A DNA stretch of 64,000 nt, from positions 122,279,842-122,343,841 of the forward strand of contig OX235270.1 in the NCBI GenBank assembly GCA_944472135.2. Direction: 5' to 3'. The translations under genes were made by a program, and so were the position numbers. The stretch is from Trichobilharzia regenti (lineage: Eukaryota; Platyhelminthes; Trematoda; Strigeidida; Schistosomatidae). Within the stretch, counting starts at the first letter, position 1; each line of letters starts with the position of its first letter. Below are positions 1 through 11,715 of this stretch, piece after piece. The notes under the pieces were generated by a model. The model had not been told where the DNA came from and made no database searches. It saw only the letters and a list, made by a program, of their open reading frames with translations.

Positions 1-1010
1 TACGCCAGAGATGGCGTAAACTGGCATATGCGAAACTAGCCCTCTGTATCCATACTCAGCTGAGATTTCGTCAGAGATCAACCTGTTGGGTCTGATCGTA
101 CTTCCCAGATAAGTGAAGCGGTCAACGTGCTTTACCACTTCACTTCCTATTTCTAATCTAAGAGTCGGTGTAGTCCAATCCTGTAACATCATCTTGCATT
201 TGGCGGGAGCGAATCGCTCACATTCCAAACATTCGTAGATTGCAGCTCAAGGTGTTCAGAAGACTCTGCATTTTGTCAGCGTCCTCGCCTAGAAGGACTA
301 TACGGACTGCATATTCTAAGCCAATGAGATTATTCCCTGGTAGCAAGTCAATCCCTGAGTGTCTGAAGTGAGTTAGGGTCAAGTTGAATAGAAGTTGAAT
401 AGGAATGGGGATAATGGGCATTCTTGATGGACACCACTAGTCGTCACCATTTCAGATGACAACTCGCCGTAAGCCCTCACCTGGCTGATGGCATGAGTAC
501 GAGTAAAGTGCCTTAATCAGTGCAATGTATTTTCTCGGAATTCCCTTTACAATCAAGCATCGCCAAAGTACCTCTCGGTCGACAGAATCGAATTCCGCCT
601 TTAGGTCAAGAAATATAATGATTGTCCGACGCTGGTAGGAATGACCATGTTCTAGAGTCTGTCGGAGGGTGAAGATATGATCAATACACCGTCTTCCTGG
701 TCTAAAGCCTGCCTGGTTCTCTGGTGTTTGTGCCTCCCGAGCACCACATAGTCTACGCAATATTATTGAGCCTAGGAGTTTAGATACTATATTAGTCAAG
801 CTAACCCCTCTGCGATTATCACAGGAAGACTTGTCTCCCTTCCTGTACATGGGGATAATCAGTGACTTACACCAACCCGACGGGACTTCCTCTGATTCCC
901 AGACGCTGCTTAGAACCTCAGTTAATGCAGACAGTAAACTGTCTGCATTAACTGTACTTAAATACCTCTGGAGTCATTCCATCAGGTCCCTCATTTCTTT
1001 TAGGCGTATA
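1..1010 (-). mobile_element. RTE-A LINE fragment: RT fingers/palm and EN-RT linker, runs off the left edge
   Basis: Read on the minus strand, this is the middle of an RTE-type non-LTR retrotransposon polyprotein. The linker motif GPDGMTPEVFKY lies near 965-1000. An open stretch at 452-850 contains ENQAGFRPGRRCIDHIF and FLDLKAEFDSVDREVLWRCL, the fingers and motif A of RTE reverse transcriptase. The reading frame then breaks, and a further piece at 218-421 carries [14 protein letters not shown]. The motif C position reads YAVRI instead of the YADDI of the sister copy at 13346-14410, so both catalytic aspartates are lost. With frameshifts as well, the copy is dead. The clade is close to schistosome Perere-3/SR3 by recognition only. 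Its 3' end lies outside the window. Confidence 0.85.
919..954. repeat. Perfect 17-bp inverted repeat with 2-nt loop
   Basis: Arms 919-935 and 938-954 are exact reverse complements separated by AA, inside the RTE-A linker region. The second arm looks like a local fold-back duplication of the coding sequence, since RTE relatives have a single reading through here. Confidence 0.85.
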
Positions 1011-1725
1011 TCTTGTATTCCATTAGTGCTTACAAACGTCGCAATGATTTCATTTTGTTGGTTTTTGCACATTTTGACTTGCAAGCCAGAAAAAGACCAT
1101 TACATCATTGATTGTAATGTTCTTTTTAACAGCATCATTCTTCAGGTGTTTTCTGGGTTTGGATATAAAAGTTAAAGTTGAATGATGACATTTGAAACGC
1201 TAGATATTTACCACTGTCATTAGAAATCAAAGCGCTATGAAGTTATTTTTATACAAGCTCAAATTTATTCTTTAAATTGCAAAATCTCATTGAGATTCAC
1301 TCGATTTAAAGTGAATTTAGTTTATATTATTCAGCAAATGCAGTGATTGAACTGATGTAGGCAACTTAGATGATATTCTGTTCCTTGGCGGCTGATAGTT
1401 TATCAAGCTGATTCACTTACAGTATTTAGAATAGCTTTACAAGTTTTGAGTTGTAGCAGTTTAACTGATCATAATGAGCTAATTTCGTTATCTGAAGATC
1501 TTGGATTCAATGTTTAGTGTGTGCGTAGCAGCGAACTTCTTAAGAGTCCCCAACTAGGACAAAGTGGCCATCACCGACGGTTCCTGCTGTAGTCATAATC
1601 AAATCATTGATTTTGTGACGAAAGTAGGTCGCAGTCTTGCTGCATAAAGCGTTTTCTTCATTGGACAAGATAAACGATGTAATGGAGACTGATGAGAGAC
1701 AAGTATTCAGAGTTTGCTCACTAAA

Positions 1726-1727
<2 letters not shown>
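1011..1727. other. No recognisable feature
   Basis: AT-rich sequence with no long ORF and no repeat shared with the rest of the window that I could see. Confidence 0.5.

Positions 1728-1765
<38 letters not shown>
1728..1765. repeat. (TA)n microsatellite
   Basis: Uninterrupted TA run abutting the 3' tail of the minus-strand SINE-C copy. Confidence 0.95.
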
Positions 1766-1768
<3 letters not shown>

Positions 1769-1953
1769 ATTTATTTTATTTTTGATTACAGCTTGATTCC
1801 ACACTGTATATTTGGTACAAGTATAGAATTTTCAGCATGTGATATCTGTAGCCCAAATTTTGCAGGCCGACCATGGATATCAGGTGTGCATCGACAAGGG
1901 ATCGAACCTCGGACCATGTGCATGGTCACCGAGAGTCCTAACCACTGTGCCAT
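1766..1953 (-). mobile_element. SINE-C copy (tRNA-like head, LINE-like tail)
   Basis: On the minus strand it reads from a tRNA-like head (A box over the CCACTGTGCCA complement; B box complement GGGATCGAACCTC at about 1896-1908) to the tail GGAATCAAGCTGTAATC next to the TA run. Copies of the same unit lie at 24845-25045, 29948-30141 and 45022-45221. Non-coding; RNA polymerase III transcription is expected from the internal boxes. The head is truncated at its 5' end compared with the 24845 copy. Confidence 0.8.
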
Positions 1954-2294
1954 ATATATGATGAACATTTTGCAACGCAGTTTTAGAACATACAGTCGGT
2001 TTTTGACCACCAGATGGATGCATAATTTAGCTTTAGTAGCGTATACAGGATACATGTGAGTCTCTTGAAATAGATGTAAACAGTACTTCAGAAGCTATGA
2101 CAGTATTTTAAAGCTTCGAACTCTTCACGATCTCATTGGATATGCAGTGAACTCAGTCATTAAGACATTTCATACTTCATCTTAGGAAATTATTTCGTTA
2201 ACTCTGCCACTGTTGTTGACATCGTCTGTCTACCTTACTTCTCTAACCTCCTCTCTTGCTAAATTTTCATCATCAAACCACGCCCAGCTCTTCA

Positions 2295-2336
<42 letters not shown>

Positions 2337-3284
2337 ATAAGCTAAATTAAGATGTTATTTTAACCCAGAGTTGACTGGTTCGAGTCCTGCCCACTTTCAG
2401 TCTCCACTCATAACACCAGTAAATAGGTAATCTGTCAAAAACAGCATACCCAACCAATGTATTTCTTGGATAAAAAAACACTCGGTAATGTAGGAAACAG
2501 ATGGAGGAGACAGCTTTTACTCCATACACCTTTCTATGTTTGTCTATAGCTATATATATATTCATCGGCCGTATATTTCTGCGACAAATGTTTTTAAATG
2601 GAGAAAGAAAGAAAGAAAGCAGTTCCCTTCAGTTACTCAGACTGTGTACGTATCTGTTAGTTATAGAATGCAATTTGTCTGTGCCTTTTCCTACAACTCC
2701 CATCTTGTTCTTGTTCAACAAAGTGAAAATTAGACGATAATAGAAGAAAGACGCATCGCAGACACTCACATATACTGTACAAGAAAGTGTAGGTATTAAC
2801 AACTACAATAATGGTAATTTTTGCGTTTATTCGATTATTTATGTTTGTGCGTATGCAATTTTGCATAGTTGTCCTCTAGTTTATGTCTTTTTTTCTTTTC
2901 AAGAAAGCAAAATACAACTACCCTAGATTCTTTTCATTCATTTAGTGTTGTTTATTTATTCACTTATCTATAAATGTGCATTTTAGTGTGTATAAGCATT
3001 TAATGACAATGTAAATTCCTAATGGATGTCTGGGATTTTCTTTCCTTCTTTCAGTTTTGTGATACTTTTGAATGTTTGTATTCTTTTCAAAATGAAATGT
3101 ATTTTTGATGCAAGCTGGTGAACTCTTCTGCAGACAATTTGTTTTAATCTGATACTGCAGATGTATACAATGTATGAATGGCATGCATTTCGTTTTGTTT
3201 CGATCTCTTTAATTGCAGAAACTTAGTGGATGTATAAATCTCTGTGTAGATTTTGCACTCGTTAAATAAACATTATGCATTTAT
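1954..3284. other. No gene seen; (TA)n at 2301-2334 and a GAAA run at 2601-2619
   Basis: Apart from the two simple repeats, this AT-rich stretch has only short ORFs without recognisable domains or plausible splice-site pairs. Confidence 0.5.
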
Positions 3285-3902
3285 TTCAGGTTTGACCATG
3301 GACTGACATCAGTTAGTGAACCAGTGAAAACAAGCAAAGCGTACTGGACAACTGTTTTGTTCTGGTTTAAGACTCATCATCAGAACGCACCTATCATGGT
3401 TCCACTTCAGGATCAGCCGGTTTCATTGTCGAGTATTTGTCCTCACTGTTAACCAGATGAACCCCACTGATCATGACCTCTCACTAGAATGGGCAACTTC
3501 GCCCTGTAACCAGCCAACCACTAGTGTGCATCAGATTATTTTTCAAGGATTAATTTGTAGGGATACGACTGTGGGATCCACCTGGTCAAGATTGAGAACA
3601 AACACTCGCCTCGGATGACATCGCGTTAAAATCGTGAATTGATAGAAGTTAGAATTCATGGACTGGTCACTGGATCGGGTCCCAGTGGCTTTTAATGGTC
3701 TACACGCTAGCTCGTCTTGTAACCAGAAGGTCTAGGGTTCTAGCTCTGGTGGTGGGTGCGTACTGCTAAACACTCCCAAATGAGTACGAAACAACCGTCC
3801 AGTAAATCCAGTTGGTTTTCCAATGGTTCTCTTATTGATGTCAGCTAATGATGAAATCCTCCAACTAATCAAACAAAATCCCTAGAAAACCGATACTTGA
3901 AA
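3285..3902 (+). mobile_element. HH-1 element, fold-back type, degraded
   Basis: The left arm (3290-3390) carries a hammerhead-like module in reverse orientation. The right part (3680-3900) carries a tRNA-like head (TGGCTTTTAATGGTCTA, then a weak B box near 3735) followed by the module in forward orientation and the family 3' tail, ending at ATACTTGA. Arms share the motif built on TACTGGACA / GTCCAGTA. The catalytic core is damaged on both sides: CTAAACA in place of CTGANGA on the right, and loss of the G of GAAA on the left. About 280 bp of element-specific sequence separates the arms; similar middles recur at 34940-35150 and 48345-48490. Confidence 0.7.
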
Positions 3903-4689
3903 AATATGGTGATTAATAATAAGTTTGTGAAACTATCCGTTTAAATCTTGATCACACTTCATGCAATTTTGTTTCTGATGTCTATTTATGTGTTATTTTG
4001 TATGAATTTGTACGTTTAGTTTTTCAAACAAAATACAATGGTTACTTTAACTAAAAAGATGAAAATTAGTAATCTTTTGTTGGAGTTACTTAACAGAGAG
4101 AGAGAGAGAGGGAGGGGGATTACTCAACCGTTTCTACTATTATGGTAACAATTTTGTTGATTTTTGATGACTTAATTTTGTTTGTTTGCCTGTTTCTCTA
4201 ATTTCCCATAATTCTTGTATTCGTTAGAAATTCTTACGTAATTTCGTATTCTCTACTTTGTTTCTATGTGTATCCTAAGGACAACTCAGTCATCAAACTA
4301 TTCAGATTATTAGGTAACCCATTTTAAACAACTGTTTGTAACAACTCATCACCTTTGTTACTACACTAGTTTTATTAACACCCAATTTTCTTGACCCTTT
4401 TTGTATTACGTGACTCCACCCAAAACTTGCTAATTTTCACCTGTTTAGTTAAAATAACCATATGGGCTTTTAGATATATACCTGTGTTATTTTGATCCTA
4501 ACTATTTCCCTGAAGGAGTTCTAACCAATTTGCCGAAAGAAACATTGGAATTATTTATTTGATTTTCTCTGAGATGCATACAAATATAATCATTTACATA
4601 TGTCTACTCCTCACCTAGTGCTCAGCTATTGTGAAACTTGATCAGAGTTCGTATAAGTGACTAAAATACTGTCCGTGTAAGCTTTCATT
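3903..4689. other. No gene seen; (GA)n run near 4095-4113
   Basis: AT-rich unique-looking sequence with one purine microsatellite. No coding signal recognised. Confidence 0.5.
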
Positions 4690-4905
4690 CACTCTTCACA
4701 TGACTTCCTTCTTGTCTCAAGTGGGACAACAAACTCTTTTTCTTCTCATTCAGATTTCACCAACGAGCCCAGTGTACGAATTCAGTGAGTGGTCTCCTCA
4801 GCTTATATTCAATCCATCTCCATTCCTCTCTGAACATTTTTTCTTGAGTAATAGGTTGTTGGCCGGTTTTCCAACTACCAGAGTTTCTTCTCAATCATCG
4901 TTTTA
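4690..4905 (-). mobile_element. RTE-B LINE fragment (C-terminal coding region)
   Basis: The minus strand aligns by eye with the RTE-B copy at 30265-30480. It has the same succession of a GAACAAAC-like stretch, a WRWI-type tract and the LRRPL-like segment. An old fragment with many differences, and no open frame of its own. Confidence 0.65.
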
Positions 4906-4984
4906 GACGAGACATCTTATCTTCGAAATGGAGTAGAGTCAGCTGTTAATAAAAAAAATTTACAATAACCTTTTGGAAATGCTT

Positions 4985-6501
4985 TTCGTGACATACTAAA
5001 TCCCTGAACCGTAATGAGCTAAAATACGTTCGCTGTGCCTTCCTTGATTACACATCTGCATTTGACTCTGTTCCCAGGTCTCTCTTGCTAAGTAAGCTTG
5101 CTAAACACAGGCTGAGAGCTGGAAAAATAAGTGGTTGCATTCCTATTTTTCTGATAGGAAGCAGTACACCGCCTACAATGGAAAGTCCTCCACTACCTCG
5201 CTTACTTTAGCTGGTGTTCCTAAAGGTGCTGTTCTTTCTTCCTTTCTGTTTTCGTTTTTCTTACATGACTTGCCTCATTCTGATGTAGCCACTTTTGTTA
5301 AGTATGCCGATGACCTCTCGGTTTCTATGCCTGTCAACTCTCAGTCAGATTGTTCCAAATTAAATAGCTTTCTGTCGGAAATTAGTCAGTGGTCCTCTTC
5401 AAACGGACTTAAGCTTAATCCGTCTAAGTGTCAGGTAGTCAATTTCACTTTCAGACATAAACGTGACCTACAGCGACTAGTTAGCTCACATGACCCCATT
5501 ATCATTGACGGCACAGAGGTTGAAAATACATCTAATGTCAAGTACCTTGGGCTGAGTTTTTCTGCCGATCTTTCCTGGTCTTCCCACATTTTGCTAGTTA
5601 CTAGAAAGATGTTTCGCTTAATGTTCTACATTAGGAAATTTAGGCAGTCTGGCATAAAGCAGTCTTTGCTTTCTCAGTTTGTAAATTCCTGTATTCTACC
5701 CATCCCCCTTTACTGCTCCCCATTAATCTTCCCTGGACTACTTAAGAAAGACTTTACTTTGCTGAGAAGGGCACTAAAAGGCGTTAGTAGGGCAAGTAGG
5801 ATATCGTTAAACCAACTGGTTAACACTATTGTAGATAGACATATTATGTCATGTAAGAAACTAGCGAATACAATATTGTCAGACCCCGAGCATCCTCTCT
5901 ATACGCAGCTGTCTCCTTGCATTTCATCTGGTAGAACTAGAAGCAGCCATAGGAGGCTATATGCTAGGACTATCAAATACAAAAACTCCACAATACCATA
6001 TCTGGCACAGCTGTTATGTGATGAGAAATCCGTTAGGTATGACACGATAAACTTACTGTGGCACTCTAACAAATAGTCCCACTAGTTTTTGTTTTCCTTT
6101 CCTCGTTACTATTACACTGTTGTTCTCATCTTCTATCATACATCAATACATGTGTAGAACTTGGGCACTGTGGTAGTAAGTAGTTCCATATTAGTTTGCT
6201 TATTAAATGTTTCACTGTGTGATACATTTAATGAACAAACTAATATGGTATCACACATCAACTTTATATTTCATATCCTGTGGTGCATTATTTGAAATGT
6301 AAACTCTACGCTGCTGATTTTTTGTTTTTTATTTTCATTTATCTTTTATTTTTTAGCGTTGGTTTTTATTTATTTATTTTTTGATTTTAAAAATCTTATG
6401 TAATTTATGAGGTAATTAGATGCAATATACTGTAATGCACGCAGAAAATTCCATACCTGTACCACAAATACCGTTTGGAATAAAGCTGTTATTATTATTA
6501 T
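4985..6501 (+). mobile_element. CR1-like LINE, 5'-truncated copy with 3' UTR
   Basis: It begins in the RT palm (LDYTSAFDSVPR read at about 5038-5075), shifts frame near 5120, continues as a 313-codon RT ORF, then has a 420-bp 3' UTR. The extreme 3' end (6438-6501) reads AAAATTCCATACCTGTACC ... GGAATAAAGCTGTTATTATTATTATG: a conserved tail followed by ATT repeats, as expected for CR1/SR1-type LINEs. The same tail terminates SINE-C copies. A lone 3' tail occurs at 27225-27285, and the 5' half of a CR1-like element starts at about 62330. Confidence 0.8.
5135..6076 (+). pseudogene. CR1-like reverse transcriptase, C-terminal 313 codons
   Basis: This encodes the palm, thumb and C-terminal region of a CR1/Jockey-type RT that would copy LINE RNA at a nicked target. 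Visible motifs in order are GVPKGAVLS (motif B region, near residue 28), KYADDL with the catalytic pair at about 5302-5313, LKLNPSKCQVV and the conserved YLGLSFSADLSW segment at about residue 135. The first ATG is not a real start: RT sequence continues upstream in another frame (motif A at about 5050), so a frameshift near 5120 separates the fragments. The endonuclease and N-terminal RT are absent. Inactive by truncation and frameshift, but the distal part has no stop over 940 bp. Confidence 0.85.
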
Positions 6502-6792
6502 GAAGCATTGACTGACTTGACATGAATGTTCCTCGTGCTGTAAGTGCTGTGGATCTCCATAGTGATTTTAGGGTGATAGGTGCTTTTTCCTGACCCTACA
6601 CAACTTTGACATCCTCGTGCATACCGCCTGTGATTGGAACAAACATATATACATAGAAGACAAATTTCGCGAGATAATACCATTATTTCATAGTGTCTTT
6701 ACAACCAACATGGTTACCAATAATAAAATAAAATTCATGACAATTACTCAGTTAAATAAAAAGATAATCTGAACTGGTCTAAGGTTAAACTG

Positions 6793-8444
6793 GTGGGCAT
6801 TTCTCACCAATTTCTAAATGCTAGAGTACACCTGAAAAATGGTTTATCAAAAGAACACCACGCCACACTTAAGGAATTAATCGAAAAGGATAATCTTATT
6901 ACCCTTAAACCTGATAAGAGAGAAAGCGTTGTCATCATGAATAAATCGGATTATCAAAATAAAACGAATGGTATCCTCAAAGATCAGTCAAAATTTCTGG
7001 TAGACAATGCTACTGATAATGTGCTGCTTGTGGAAAAGCAGATCAATCGTTAGCTTCAGATTTTACTGATGCATGGTTCCATAAATAAAAAAACTTTTTT
7101 AAACAACTTAAAGCTATTGGGTCACATGCTCCCTGGCTTTATGGCCTTCCGAAGATCCACAAAACTGAGAACCCACTGAGACCCATCTTAGACATGTCGA
7201 ATTCTCCATACCATAAAATCGATAAATGGATTACAGAGGTCTTTACACCTGTAAGAGACTCATTATCAAATCATTCTGTAAAAAGTCCATTTGATCTGAC
7301 AGATATGCTAGACACCTTGAACATTGAGGAAAACGTTATGTGTTCAATTCACATAGAATCTTTATTCACCAATGTTCCCCTTAATGAAACTGTTGATTTC
7401 ATTTGTGATTACATCACAAGCAATGGGATAAACTTACCTATTCCTGTAACTTAAATCAGAGACATCATCTTAATGTGTACAGAAAATATTAGATTCACCT
7501 TCCAAGAAAAGGCATACAAACAAACCGATGGTGTTGCGATGAGGAGTCCTCTTGGGCCCCTGTTAGCACATATTTTCGTGTCGAAATTGGAGAGACAAAT
7601 GCAAGGTATGCTTGGAGAATTTATGCTGTATAAACGTTATATGGATGATACTCTCATCATTGGTAATAATAGTAAATCTATTGAAAACTTTATTACCCTA
7701 TTTAATCATATTCATCCAAATATCCGAGTGACTGCCGACCTCGAAATGAATAACAAACTGGGTTTCCTGGATATTACTGTAACCAGGAGAGATGATGGAA
7801 CGATTCAGCGATCTATTTTTCGTAAACAGACATGGAATGGACAATATCTTCATTTTACCAGTTTTGTTCCTATCCAGTATGCACGTTCCCTAGTGAAATG
7901 TTTTTTCTCAAGGGCCCGAAAAATATGCACGAGTGACATATTGATGGATGAATTTCGACATATACATTCAGTTTTCTTAGCTAATGGTTATCCGGAAAAC
8001 TTTATCACTTGTCACAGTAAAGAAAGATCACATCTCGAAAAGACAGCTTCCGTACTAAAGAAAGCTATCTTTACTAACCTACCATTCAAGGCTGACCAGA
8101 TTATGCAGTTGACAGCTCAAAGACTTCGGTCACCCATCAAACGCACATTCTACACCTCATCTCTTTTTCTCACTTGCCAAATATTTTCGATCCAAATATC
8201 TACGAATAAAGGACGAAATTCTGTGGATTCTACTTCAAACTGTGTCTACAAGTTCACCTGCAGCTGCGGTGACATCTATATAGGTAGAACCAACAAAATT
8301 TTCCAATGTCGTCGAAAAGAACATGTCCCAAAATGGCTACTAAATCATATAGAAAATCCCAACGCGATTAATATTAATAGAAATCCAGCATCATCCATTG
8401 CAAAACGCTTATTAGTATCAGGTCACAAAATCAGTATTGATTAA
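6793..8444 (+). pseudogene. PLE-1 reverse transcriptase plus GIY-YIG endonuclease, broken
   Basis: Single-ORF PLE protein in three pieces. 6793-7053 holds the N-terminal segment (LITLKPDKRESVVIMNKSDY). A frameshift follows near 7055-7130, since YGLPKIHK and PLRPILDM read in the next frame at 7139-7200. 7194-7454 ends at an in-frame TAA. 7473-8444 resumes in the same frame. The RT tract SLFTNVPL is present but the preceding motif-A aspartate is replaced (SIHIES instead of S-D-V-E-S). Motif C is an intact YMDDT at 7638-7652. The C-terminal GIY-YIG nuclease reads CGDIYIGRTN ... RRKEHV at about 8260-8325. RT copies element RNA and GIY-YIG nicks the target. The lesions make this copy non-functional. 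Confidence 0.88.
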
Positions 8445-8644
8445 TGACTGTTTCACAATTAGTTCACATAACTCTAATTCAAGGATTAATCACATACAGC
8501 CTAAACTGTGTGTACAGTCAAAAAACAATAGACTTCAATCTTCGCCTAGCATGGACTACATGACCTACCTAAATATGATTGGTCATTAGTATGTACTTTT
8601 GTTTTTTTATTTAACTGAGTAATTGTCATAAATTTTCTTTTGTT

Positions 8645-8979
8645 ATTGTTAACCATTGGTTACAGGATTTCATCATGATCTGACATTGGTTAGAGAACCA
8701 TTGGAAAACAAGCTGGGAGTACTGGACAGCTGTTTCGTCCTGTTTTGGGACTTTTCAGCAGCCTAATGGTCTACGAGCTCGCCTTGTAACCAGAAGGTCG
8801 TGGGTTCGAACCCTGTCGGTGGGTGTGTACTGCCGAAGAGTTCCATACTAGGACGAAACAGCTATCCAGTACTCCCAGTTGGTTTTCCAGTGGTTCTCTA
8901 ACCAATGTCAGCTCATGATGAAATCCTGTAACCAATCAACGAAATCCCTAAAAACCAATACTTGAATATTGTTAACCAT
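8645..8979 (+). mobile_element. HH-1 element inserted in PLE-1 right end, with 12-bp target duplication
   Basis: ATTGTTAACCAT occurs at 8645-8656 and again at 8968-8979, flanking the insert. Inside, 8660-8760 is the reverse-oriented hammerhead module, 8761-8825 is a tRNA-like head (CTAATGGTCTACGAG, B box GGTTCGAACCC), and 8827-8967 is the forward hammerhead plus tail ending in AATACTTGA. This is the clearest short version of the family: arm, head, inverted arm, about 310 bp in all. Confidence 0.85.
8827..8872 (+). ncRNA. Hammerhead ribozyme motif (one core change), HH-1
   Basis: Stem I strands GTACTG (8827-8832) and CAGTAC (8867-8872) pair perfectly. The core reads CCGAAGA where CTGANGA is required (U4 to C). 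Stem II closes with GTTCC..GGAC, then GAAA, then a tiny stem III (AC, loop AGCT) before an ATC triplet at the expected cleavage position. The layout is a type I hammerhead with minimal stem III. Self-cleavage is doubtful because of the core change and an unpaired stem III position. Confidence 0.6.
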
Positions 8980-9078
8980 GTTGGTTGTAAAGCGGTTGTA
9001 AAGAAACTACGAAATGATGCCATCATCTCGCGAAATTTGTCTTCTAAATGCCTTATTCAAATTTATCAAAGGGACTGA

Positions 9079-10239
9079 TTTTTTAATATATACACAGAAC
9101 TGTAAAACGTGCAGGAAAGAATGTTTTATAGTTTTTTTTACGACAGAAATTATTTTTGATTTGCTAATTGTTGCATTTATTATGTTTCAATTTCTAAGTA
9201 CGAAATCTTATTTCTTATTAGTTTTATCACTTTGAGCTAAGTTAAACATTTCAAATGGGAGACTAAATGAACTTCAACCAGTATATTATGGTAGACATAA
9301 ATAAAAATAAAATTCAGACAACCTTGATATGGCTGGATGAAAACTTGCACAAAAGTCACATGTTGTCTATTTTTTTTTGGATTAGTAAACTTTTTTTGTG
9401 GATGGTTTAATAATAAGGTTTACTGTCGTCTTTTTATACTACTTATGATGATTTATAAGCCGTATATGTGCTTAGCCTTTAAATTCTGTGTTAAATTATA
9501 AATTTGATGTGAACATTTTCAGAGGAAGAGTAAATTTCATTGAGATCATCACATATCAAAACAAGAAAGTTTACGACTATAAAATAAGGGTGATGCAGGC
9601 ACAGCTATCATCAGCATAGTGCGTTATGATTGAAGACAGTATGTTGGAACTAGTGGCCTCCAGATCACTAGTTCAATCCTCTACCATACATGCTTCGTGA
9701 TCGAGCTGCTAACCAGATCATCATTTCTCTGTAATCTTCACAGACAGTCTCACCAGTAGTAGTGAATTCAATTTTAATAACAAAATTCAGCTTTGAATCT
9801 GTTAGTGTTGATGCGAGCTGAAGAGAATTACACTAGTATATTACTGATTCAAATTAGTTTATAAGGGATTAAGTAACACACAGTGAGTCATTAGTACTAT
9901 CGTTTAGTATTACAAATATAATTCAGGGATCTTAGATGCAAGCGGTAAAGAGTTCTGGACATAAGTTTACCCTTATTAGTATAGTACTTTTCAGTAAGGT
10001 GTACTTGCAGTATCCAGGGTACTGATGTCTCTTGCGATATCTGAACCAGTTTCTCATAGTGATTCAGCTAGAATGCTGGTTAAGGTGTATATCAGAAATC
10101 CGTAGAAGTTAGACTATACTAGTGATTAGTTTCTTTCCCGATGTGTGAATGGCAATGGGCTGGCGTTGCAGCCTAAATGTTTCGACTTTAGTCCATGGCT
10201 GAATCATAAGCGCATACTGATAAAGAGTCATAGAATAGG
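9079..10239. other. No recognisable feature
   Basis: AT-rich, only short ORFs (one of 73 codons at 9014-9235, hydrophobic, with no recognised domain). No repeat relationship noted. Confidence 0.45.
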
Positions 10240-10244
10240 ACAGT

Positions 10245-10478
10245 GGTTCTTTTTTTATTCCTTCACGTTCCCAGTGGGACATAGGGCTTCAAGGTAAGGG
10301 CTTGAAATTTCTGTGGAAGTGGCGATTATTTTTTACAGCATGGGATTGCTAGCTTCATGCCCAACCTTTCCTCTTTGGCAGTCAGGTTTAGCCAGGTGAA
10401 CCAGCGAGTCGGTCGGGAATCGGACCGCGGCCCACATGTGTCGTTGGCGAGCATTCTACCAATGTGCCACCGATGCAA
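10245..10478 (-). mobile_element. tRNA-headed SINE, different tail from SINE-C
   Basis: Minus strand: TGGCACATTGGTAGAATG is a good A box and GGTCCGATTCCC a B box about 35 bp downstream. The body ends near the poly-T at 10252-10258. Related tRNA-like heads are at 41640-41860 and 47750-47960. Confidence 0.55.
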
Positions 10479-11179
10479 GCTAATCTAGTGACTCGCCTGC
10501 TGAGAAAAGACGTTAAAACAAAGTTATTCACAACTCTTTGAGCTAGTTTTATTAATTCATTTACGTTTAAGTTTCAATAAAAACGTTAATTTTGTTTTTA
10601 ACCTGAATTATTGATTATGCGCTCTACTTATTGTCGAAGATACTGTATTTTCTACTAGTTTCACGTTTATAGTTAAATTCTTATAAAGGCTAAATAACTT
10701 TTATTCCCAAAATATTATACATTCTTCCCACCATATATCATTGAGACGACCAGTTCTTATTTAAAAGTTAGCTACGAGCTAATCAACCAATGAATGTGAA
10801 TGTCAGAAGTAGCGACTTTAAATGATAATAATCAGTATTAACACAAATAATGTTATAGCTGGAAATAACAGTCAGACAACCTTGACTAATTTAAGGACAT
10901 TCATAAAATCAACAACAAAAAAGCACATACACACACACACACACAACAGAAATCAAGGGAAGTGCACCAAATAAAATTTATGTCAGTCTGTATTTTAACT
11001 CATTCTAAAATAAATAATTTTATGCTAGAATCATTATTCATTGTTACATTTAAGTTGAATAAAGAAAGTCATTTGCAGTAAATTTTTATCTTTTAAGGAA
11101 AGTAAGGTTTTAAAGACAAGATTATTACTGTAAGGTAAAGATTAGATGAGCTCCGCCATCAAGAATATATCACCTCAGA
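10479..11179. other. No gene seen; (CA)n at 10925-10946
   Basis: AT-rich, with one CA microsatellite and nothing recognisable as coding. Confidence 0.5.
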
Positions 11180-11715
11180 TCAGATAAGGATATCAAAATT
11201 AGGATCGAAATAGCAAGACAGGAATTGATTACTCTGAAATCTGTTGCATTCTAGTATCAGAAACAATATCCGAATTTTCAACATTAATGTCAAGCTAGCA
11301 CTTTTACAGAGCTCAAAGACTAAGTGCGTCACCAAAAGTGATCCCGACAGATTTCAGGCTTATCGACAGCTACCTTCGTTGGCTCAATAGTGTAGATTAG
11401 GTGGACGGCCAGAAAGGATTGATAGCAAGGAACTGCTGCCTAACAATTTGGCGAAGAAAGTGGATATAGATTGGAGGCATGCCGAGGAGACTGTCGGATG
11501 ACATTAGTCGCAATGTATACACCCTTAAGTGGAACCTGAATGGGAAATGGTGAATTGGGAGTTCAAAGGTTATATGGAGGGGATCGTGTGTGGAGGAGCT
11601 GAAAGATTATGGGCAACTGTGGAGTCAGCTAAACAAGACTGCAGCGAGCAGGATGAAATAGAGATGTGGTGTTAAAGCCCCATAACCACTAGGAATAATA
11701 TTATAATGATAAGAA
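11180..11715 (+). mobile_element. RTE-B LINE fragment, 3' coding end
   Basis: By-eye match to the last 500 bp of the RTE-B copies at 31550-32145 and 46610-47180: GATATCAAAATTAGGATCG start, AGATTAGGTGGACGGCCAG, a WRRYVWRS-like tract, and the end CCACTAGGAATAATATTATAATG with the AAT-type tail. Riddled with indels, so an old copy. Confidence 0.7.

Larger units (their letters stand above)
6655..9078 (+). mobile_element. PLE-1: Penelope-like element with inverted ends
   Basis: The element comprises a left end (6655-6765), an RT/GIY-YIG coding region (6793-8444), a 3' UTR, and a right end (8609-8656 plus 8980-9078) that is the reverse complement of the left end. Shared tracts are TTAACTGAGTAATTGTCAT and GACAAATTTCGCGAGAT. 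The right end is split by an HH-1 element with a 12-bp target duplication. Inverted ends plus RT and GIY-YIG are typical of Penelope-like elements. A fold-back deletion derivative sits at 22285-22705 and a 3' fragment at 23195-23430. Confidence 0.85.

Noticed and set aside
1637..2059. 140-codon ORF spanning a TA run and SINE-C
   Set aside because: It reads through microsatellite and SINE sequence; the apparent peptide is the SINE head and tail translated.
8761..8830. Possible genuine tRNA gene (A and B boxes)
   Set aside because: No cloverleaf acceptor or anticodon arms could be drawn, and the unit recurs as part of a mobile element.
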